From Xanthoparmelia taractica (lineage: Eukaryota; Ascomycota; Lecanoromycetes; Lecanorales; Parmeliaceae), in assembly GCA_033085395.1 (NCBI GenBank), contig JANQBS010000547.1, positions 1 to 14,827 of the forward strand: DNA of 14,827 bases, read 5' to 3'. The notes beneath the pieces were generated by a model. It was not told where the DNA came from, did no database searches, and was given only the letters and a program-made list of their open reading frames with translations. A program made the translations under genes and the position numbers. Below, piece by piece: positions 9,408 through 14,827 of this stretch (position 1 is the stretch's first letter; each line of letters starts with the position of its first letter).

Positions 9408-9540
9408 TTAGCGAGAGCGCTAGGTTTTTTCGTTATCCGGTAGGTTATTACGAATAGTATCTACCTAATGCTAGTACCGGACTAAGTACCTGCCTCGGTC
9501 GTGACTAGTACTTGCCTCGACCGAAGCAAGTAGTATTTAG
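9408..9540. other. Palindrome-rich island with preserved CpA/TpG
   Basis: This stretch starts right after the unknown frame and is clearly richer in G/C than either side. It holds a stem TAGCG/CGCTA around AGAG (9409-9422) flanked by AAACC and GGTTT, and a nested inverted repeat CCGGTA (9437-9442) with TACCGG (9475-9480). It also has TCGGTCG (9495-9501) with CGACCGA (9518-9524), and ACTTGC (9510-9515) with GCAAGT (9526-9531). A 17-bp segment at 9485-9501 is repeated imperfectly at 9508-9524. It could be a 3' untranslated or terminal region of the element encoding the unknown frame, or a small inserted element. No matching terminal copy was found at the other side. Confidence 0.5.
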
Positions 9541-10030
9541 ATAGTAGTTTTCGTTAGAAGAAATAAATTATCTTTTCACTTAACTTTTGAATACTTAACA
9601 TAAAATTCGATAATATATATATAGTTCTAGTTCTCTTTCTAACTTACGAAGATAATTCTCTATATTTATTTATTATAAAGAAATAACTTAATACAAAGAA
9701 GAAATATATTCTTCTAAGTAACTTTAATTTTTATTAGTTAAATTAAAATAATTTAAGTAGATTTATATATTATAGAGAGACGAATAACATAATAATTATA
9801 ATAATAGATAGAGATATAAAATTAATACTATTGAGAAATATAGTAATATAAAGCTTAAGAAAATAGGAGAGCGCTATTAATTTAATATTTATTATTTTAG
9901 AGATAATAGAATTAATTTAAAAATATTATATAATCTTAAAACTTTATTATAAGTTAAATTATTTTTCTATATTTATAGAATTTAGACTTTATATAAAAGA
10001 AGTCTCGATAATATTTCGAAAAGTTTAGAA
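9541..10030. other. AT-rich RIP-mutated stretch, no identifiable gene
   Basis: Almost no CpA/TpG remain after about 9610. No reading frame gives recognisable motifs. It lies where a LINE endonuclease domain would start, but it is too short (about 160 codons) for that domain and shows no endonuclease motif, so the LINE is probably 5'-truncated and this is older flanking sequence or its remnant. Confidence 0.4.
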
Positions 10031-12545
10031 GATAGCGAAATCGAAGAGAATAGAGAGAAAAGCGACGAAGCTATTATATATACTTTCTCTTTATTTATTA
10101 ATAGATAAGAAATTAATTAATAACTATATAAAAGATTTATCTATTAAAATAGCGAAGATAATAGAGATAATAGTTTTATAGACGAAGCTAATAGAGAGAG
10201 CGAAGTTATTTTAAAATTACGAGTATAATAAGATTATTACGATCGCTAAGTCGCTTATAAGTAATTAAATAATAATAGAGATACTAAAAAGAATTTAGAG
10301 TAAAAAAAGATTATAAAAATAAGAAATAAAGTAAGAAAAAAAGAAAGACGCTCGACTTTAAAGAGAAAGTTTATAAAGTCTTATAATTACTTAAGATTAT
10401 TTAAAGATTAGCGAAATAGACGAAAAACGATAGTATCGAATTTAAATTATTATTATAATCTTTATTACTTAAGAAATTTAATAATATTTTAAGAATTACG
10501 TTCGATAAAAAAGTAAAGATTCTTAGAATAATATTCTTTTTATTATCGTTTAAAGCGAATTTAAGAGATATTAGAAATAAAATCTATTTAGAGTTAAGAA
10601 TAACAAATAGTAAACTTACTTAAAGAGAGATTTTATAAATAATCTTTAGATTAAAATTTAATAAAATCTCGAGTATTAATAATATTTTAAATAGTTTTCT
10701 TTGAATAATTTTAAAAGAGATAATCTTATAATTTATATATCTCTTTTAAATATATCTAAATCTAGAATATTACTTAAAAAAATTTAGAAAAATAAATATA
10801 ATTATTCTAAGAAAATTAAAAATAGAGAATTATATTAGCGCTAAATTATATCGTTTAATCGCTTTACTTAGTATATTAGAAAAGACTTTAAAAGCGATAA
10901 TAGTTAAACGTCTAAGTGACTACGCTAAAAAGTATAGACTACTTTTATTTAAATAGATAAAGACTAGACGAAAGAGATTTATTAAGATAATACTAAAAAT
11001 TATAGTAGAGATAATATATATCGTCTAGAACTATAATAGAAATAACGTTATTAATTTACTATTATTAAATAAAGTAGAAGCTTTTAATAAAGTCTTATAT
11101 TAGATATTACTTTATAATCTTAAGAAAAAACGAATTTTAATCTTAATTATAAAGTAAATAGCGAGCTTTCTAAGAGATAGAGTAATATTGACTATCTTAA
11201 AAAAGAAAATTAGTATTATAATATCGACAGAAATCGAGATCCCTTAGAACTCGTCTATCTTATCGATATTATTTCTCTTCTTTAACGCGCTATTAATAAA
11301 ATAATATTTAGCGATTAAACTACGTCTTTAAATAGAGAAATTTATAGATAATATTTATTTATTAATATATAGAAAGTTTATCGAGAATAACTATTAGAAG
11401 TTAAAAATCGTCTATAAGATCTATCTAGAGTGAACGAGTATTTATAAGACGTCTTTTATTTTATAGAAATATAAGCTTATATATCTTACTCGTAATTTTA
11501 AGAGATTTAATATAAAGACGATTATAGATCTAGATATAACGTTTACGAAGTCGAAGATGAATATAAGAGTCTTAGATCTTTATATTAATAGTAAGTTTAA
11601 ATAAATATCTTATATAAAAGAGATTAAGACGAAGATAATATCTTAATATAGAGCGGCATTAATAATAGTAGTCTTTACGTAAAAAGCTATTCTTAAATTA
11701 AATAAGATAAATCTATAACGCGATAATTTAATTAATAATAATCTACGTAATAGCGACGTAAAGTATTTTTAAGAGACTTTAAAGAATATATAGAAAGTGT
11801 ATAAAGTAACTAGAAGTAAAATAAAAAGAATATCTTTATAAGATCTTAAGAGCGTTTAAAATAATTAATATTAAGATATTTAAGATTAAATTAGAAATTA
11901 TCTCGATTCGAATTATATTAGATAAAATAATTCTTCGAGATTAAATAATAAGAGAAATCTACTCGATATTAAAAATTAAAATAAAGCTTCGTAAGAAAAA
12001 GAAAAGAAAAAGAAAAAGAAAAAAAAGAGAAATAAAGAAAATCTTCGCGAAAGAAAAGAAGTTATAGACTTTATATATATTATATATAAATAACTAAACT
12101 AAGCTAATTAAATTAGACTAAAGTCGAGATATAAAGAAAGTTCGTAGAATAATATAGAAGTAAAAGAATAAGAAATAAAATACGTTATAGAACAATTATT
12201 AAACGAATATCTCTAAGTAAAAGAGAAATATAACTTAGCGAGATAATCTAAAAATCGATAGAAAAATAATTTATAAAGAACTAGCGAAAGCTAAGAGCTC
12301 TATTCTTATTTAGATAAGAATAAAGAAAATTAATCTAATTTACTTTCTTTATGTATATAAAATATTAGACTTCTACTTAGTAGATTATACATATAAATAA
12401 AAGAAATAAAACGTTGAATATATCTAATTATTTTATTTCAAATTAATAAATAGACGATAGATTCTAATAGATAACGCTAAAATATAAGATATATAATAAA
12501 TACTATCTATTAAGAAGAGGGCTAAAGGGGTCGCGAAATAATTAA
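10030..12545 (+). pseudogene. LINE-type non-LTR retrotransposon ORF2, reverse transcriptase, RIP-degraded
   Basis: One frame (codons at 10354, 10849, 11341) carries the LINE RT order. It reads DFKEKVYKVL and a RLAK-Trp/stop-like entry (about 10354-10420), a KAPG-x-N-x-IPN-like region (about 10660-10700), YRLIALLSILEK (from 10849), KRLSDYAKKYRLL, a SILFLFFNALL palm stretch (about 11255-11300), and the catalytic box F-[IV]-D-D, now F-I-D-N at 11341-11352. The thumb motif IRVLDLYI follows (about 11560). After a frameshift between about 11780 and 12290 comes LAKAKSSILIQIR, then a C-terminal Cys/His motif (about 12370-12432) whose Cys codons are now Tyr. This architecture suggests the Tad/I side of the LINEs. 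No endonuclease domain was found upstream. CpA/TpG are almost absent, so this copy was very deeply RIP-mutated. Confidence 0.88.
11993..12035. repeat. Purine low-complexity tract (GAAAAA-type) in the LINE
   Basis: Runs of GAAAAA/GAAAAG repeat across 11993-12035. In the LINE frame this encodes a Lys/Arg/Glu stretch between the RT thumb and the C-terminal motif. It is compositional rather than a mobile repeat. Confidence 0.7.
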
Positions 12546-12990
12546 TATAAATAAATATTTTAATATAATACTTTTTAATAAATAAATAATAATATAATTA
12601 AAAGAAGAGAGAAAGAAGAAATAGATAATTATAACGCGTATATCTTAGCTTATTATTAATTACTTCGTCGACTTTATTCTTATTAATAACTTAATAAAGC
12701 TATAAAATAATAGAAACAAAAAGACTTAATTAGAAATTAAATATAAAAGATAGAGTTAAAGATATAATATATAAATAATATCTAAATGTATTCGATAATT
12801 ATAAGTAATATGAATATAATTATAAGATATATAACTAGATGAAGTAGAATATAGGAAAAGAGAGAGTTTTTATTCTAGAGCGACGCGATGTTTCTCAAGA
12901 TTTCCCTACTAAACGACGTCTACATAGTAGACCGTAATTATTCCTTATAGTTTGAATAGACACGAGTATAAAAATCAATTAATCAATCAA
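12546..12990 (+). other. LINE 3' untranslated region and tail
   Basis: The coding motifs end near 12540. The following 300 bp are AT-rich without features. From about 12840 the sequence keeps more CpA/TpG and contains a perfect stem GTCTAC (12918-12923), ATA, GTAGAC (12927-12932). It ends in AATCAATTAATCAATCAAAT-like period-4 sequence at 12973-12990, consistent with an (AATC)n-type LINE tail. The 3' boundary is therefore placed near 12990; the target-site duplication was not found. Confidence 0.5.
12973..12990. repeat. (AATC)n-like simple-repeat tail
   Basis: Period-4 AATC units, partly altered (one unit AATT, which C-to-T mutation would give). This is the position expected for the 3' tail of a LINE that ends in a short tandem repeat rather than poly(A). 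Confidence 0.55.
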
Positions 12991-12999
12991 ATAAAAAAT

Positions 13000-13364
13000 T
13001 AAGTCTTAGAAATTTAATATATCTCGAAACGCGAAGAATTCGACTTTAAAGTATAATATCTAAAATATATAGAAGAGAAGAGTAATAAAGACTTAAGCTA
13101 TTAAGACGACTCTTATTACGATAGAATCTTAAAATAAGTATTCTATATATTAGTAGTCTCTTAATATTCCCTAAGTATTTATATAGTAAATCTTAAAGAG
13201 AATTTAATTAATCTTCTTACACTCTTGATTCTTAACTAGCTATAATAATATAGTAGTAACGTCTTATTATTAATATTATCTAATTATTAATAAGATCAAG
13301 AAGAGTCTTTATTATTCTTTACTTCTATCTTTTTAATTCTTCTTATAAAGTTTATTGAATAATT
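13000..13364 (+). pseudogene. Decayed coding-like stretch, low complexity, unidentified
   Basis: The + strand can be read as a charged stretch (REEFDFK, YIEEKSNKD near 13030-13085) followed by Gln/Ser/Leu-rich sequence with TAA/TAG at likely Gln positions. It probably forms the N-terminal part of the reading frame that continues past the minisatellite, but the frame connection is not proven. No family recognised. Confidence 0.3.
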
Positions 13365-13457
13365 ACTTCTTTTAATATAATCTTCTTTTAATATAATCTT
13401 CTTTTAATATAATCTTCTTTTAATATAATCTTCTTTTAATATAATCTTCTTTTAATT
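13365..13457. repeat. 16-bp minisatellite, five full copies plus a partial
   Basis: The unit TCTTCTTTTAATATAA repeats head to tail at 13381, 13397, 13413 and 13429. It is preceded by a copy at 13365 with a changed first dinucleotide (AC) and followed by a partial unit to about 13457. The four central copies are identical despite the RIP-mutated surroundings, so the array probably expanded after the main mutation phase. Confidence 0.92.
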
Positions 13458-13460
13458 ACT

Positions 13461-14752
13461 AAGCTAACTTCTTTATCTTCTTCTTTAATTAAGAATCTTA
13501 TTACGTTCGATTATTAAATCTATTAATTTATTACTACCATTAACTAAATCTATCGTTACGAGATCTTAGAACTTATTAAATACTCTATTAACTACGTAGT
13601 ACCTAAGACCTTAGTAGTAATAAGTATCTATTACGAAATCTCTAAGAATTACTCGATCTTCTTCTATAAATCTATTAGGCTACTTTCATATCTAGTCGAT
13701 CAATCTTTCTTCGTTTCGAAAGATAGTTAAATTTTTTATTAATAGAACTTAGACTTTTAAAAACGAGTCTTAACTTATTTAATACTATAAGAAATACGAT
13801 TCTTCTTCTAATAACGTTCTTTCTTTCGATAACGTCTCTTTTTAAGAATTATCGTCTATCGACTCGATATGTTTAAACACTTATTAGTAGTTAATCTCGC
13901 TTATCTCTCTAAAAGATATTATAATTAATCAAATAACTTCTTAAGAACTTCGTAATTTTATTACGAGTACTATTAATATAGTAGTATAGAATCTATACTC
14001 TTCTATTAGTACTTTGAGATCGTCTAATTTATTAGACTCTTTAGATACTTCTAATTTTAATATTAATAAAAACGATAATAGTAGTAATAATAATAATAGA
14101 TAAATTATCGCTAATCTAGACTATAAAACTCGCTATTCTTCTTTAAGATAAAGAGAATAAAGACTTTAGCGAAGAAACTTAAATAACGAATCTAACACTT
14201 ATAAAGTAACTTCTTAAGATATCGCTTTAGCTTCGATAACTTAGTTTAAGATAAAGTATAAAGAAATATATATAGTAGCTCTTTATTTCTTTTTATCTTA
14301 ATAATATAATTTCTCTATTTGAATATAGATAAGATCTCTATTATATTATTAAAAAAAATATTCTTAAATATTAATAGTTCTTTTAAAAGCTCTAGATTAC
14401 TAATATTCTTTTGTTTATCTCGCGCTATTATAGCCTATATAATTATAAATATAGTTAATTTTCCTTCGATTATCTAGATAAATCAAATCGATTCTTTAAA
14501 TTAAAGTTTTCAATATTAATATTAAGCCGCTACTACGTCGTCGTAGAGTCAAGTAGAATCTATAATTAATATAACGCGAGTATATCTAATACGATATCGA
14601 GATCTTCTTAATCTACGATATAGAACAATATATTATACTATTATCTCTAATTTTAGCTATCGACTATTTAATAATCTAGCTAATAAGTATTATAAGAATA
14701 TACATTTTACTCGCTAAGCGCTTTCGTCTATAATTAAATAGCGATATATAAT
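13461..14752 (+). pseudogene. Unidentified RIP-degraded coding region, Ser/Asn/Gln-rich, interrupted by MITE C
   Basis: The frame holding codons at 13561, 13681 and 13828 reads coherently on the + strand for about 430 codons, broken almost only by TAA/TAG. The first half is Ser/Asn/Asp-rich and looks disordered: KKYDSSSNNVLSFDNVSF near 13770-13835 and NKNDNSSNNNNR near 14068-14103. The second half (about 14200-14750) is more hydrophobic and basic, including PLLRRRRVK (about 14530-14557) and LILAIDYLII (about 14650-14680). The antisense reading gives an implausible Leu run in place of the Asn run, which favours the + strand. I recognise no domain. A retroelement gag-like or regulatory protein is possible. 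The frame stops at the insertion point of MITE C. Confidence 0.42.
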
Positions 14753-14827
14753 TACGGGTCGGAAAGGTGTGGTATATTTGATGGTATGGGACTAGTTTTT
14801 CGAATATCATATCGAAAGGTATGGGAT
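14753..14827. mobile_element. MITE C, left 75 bp of a MITE B relative in inverted orientation (cut by window end)
   Basis: The segment begins with the terminal repeat TACGGGTCGGAAAG and matches the reverse complement of MITE B 3512-3586 over all 75 bp with three differences (14767, 14807, 14812). Two of these are C in MITE B against T here. The far end and the target duplication are outside the window; the adjacent 8 bp are TATATAAT. It is a clear member of the MITE B family, inserted into the decayed unknown frame. Confidence 0.85.

Noticed and set aside
7273..9531. A nested element with TIRs formed by the ACTTGCC/GGCAAGT islands at 7273-7309 and 9510-9531
   Set aside because: Similarity is limited to short hairpin arms, no target duplication is visible, and the left island fits better as part of an LTR. 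Kept only as a note.
13365..13457. CRISPR-like array
   Set aside because: Units are directly adjacent with no unique spacers; this is a minisatellite in a fungal repeat region.
3512..14827. An 11-kb giant TIR element (Maverick- or Starship-like)
   Set aside because: The inner content is unrelated retroelement fragments, and MITE B is complete with its own 8-bp target duplication, so the arms are independent MITE insertions.
1..14827. tRNA, rRNA or other structured RNA genes, or an intact protein-coding gene
   Set aside because: No cloverleaf, rRNA core or intact long ORF was found; the longest uninterrupted frames are short shadows in RIP-mutated DNA.

Overview
The window is a transposon graveyard from a filamentous ascomycete fungus (Pezizomycotina). 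The base composition shows this: most of it is very AT-rich, CpA and TpG dinucleotides are scarce while CpG and CpT survive, and every coding frame is littered with TAA/TAG where Gln or Trp codons would be expected. That is the signature of repeat-induced point mutation (RIP, CpA to TpA). No intact gene is present. Species cannot be named from the sequence.

Layout. (1) 1-260: right part of a small TIR element (MITE A). (2) 261-7419: a RIP-degraded Ty3/gypsy chromovirus on the + strand, with gag, a Gln-rich linker, a C2H2-like finger and protease (261-3310), then RT-RNase H, integrase and chromodomain (3595-6917), then a probable 3' LTR (7035-7419). It is split between protease and RT by a complete 276-bp MITE (MITE B, 3311-3586). 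MITE B has 23-bp TIRs and a perfect 8-bp target duplication, ATATTAAT, of hAT type; deleting the element plus one duplication copy rejoins the frame. (3) 7480-9407: one long + strand reading frame of about 640 codons, interrupted only by RIP-type stops, which I could not identify. It is followed by a palindrome-rich island that kept its CpA/TpG (9408-9540). (4) About 10030-12990: a 5'-truncated LINE-type non-LTR retrotransposon, + strand, with RT, a C-terminal Cys/His motif and an (AATC)n-like tail. (5) 13000-14752: a second unidentified decayed + strand coding region, Ser/Asn/Gln-rich, with a 16-bp minisatellite near its start. (6) 14753-14827: start of a third MITE (C), inverted relative to MITE B and cut by the window edge.

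How it fits together. RIP depth differs between blocks: it is near exhaustion in the LINE and the two unknown frames, patchy in the chromovirus, and little or none in the MITEs. This suggests several layers of insertion and mutation, with MITE B landing last in the chromovirus. The chromovirus frame also carries short tandem duplications of 13 bp and 16 bp that exactly account for two reading-frame changes.
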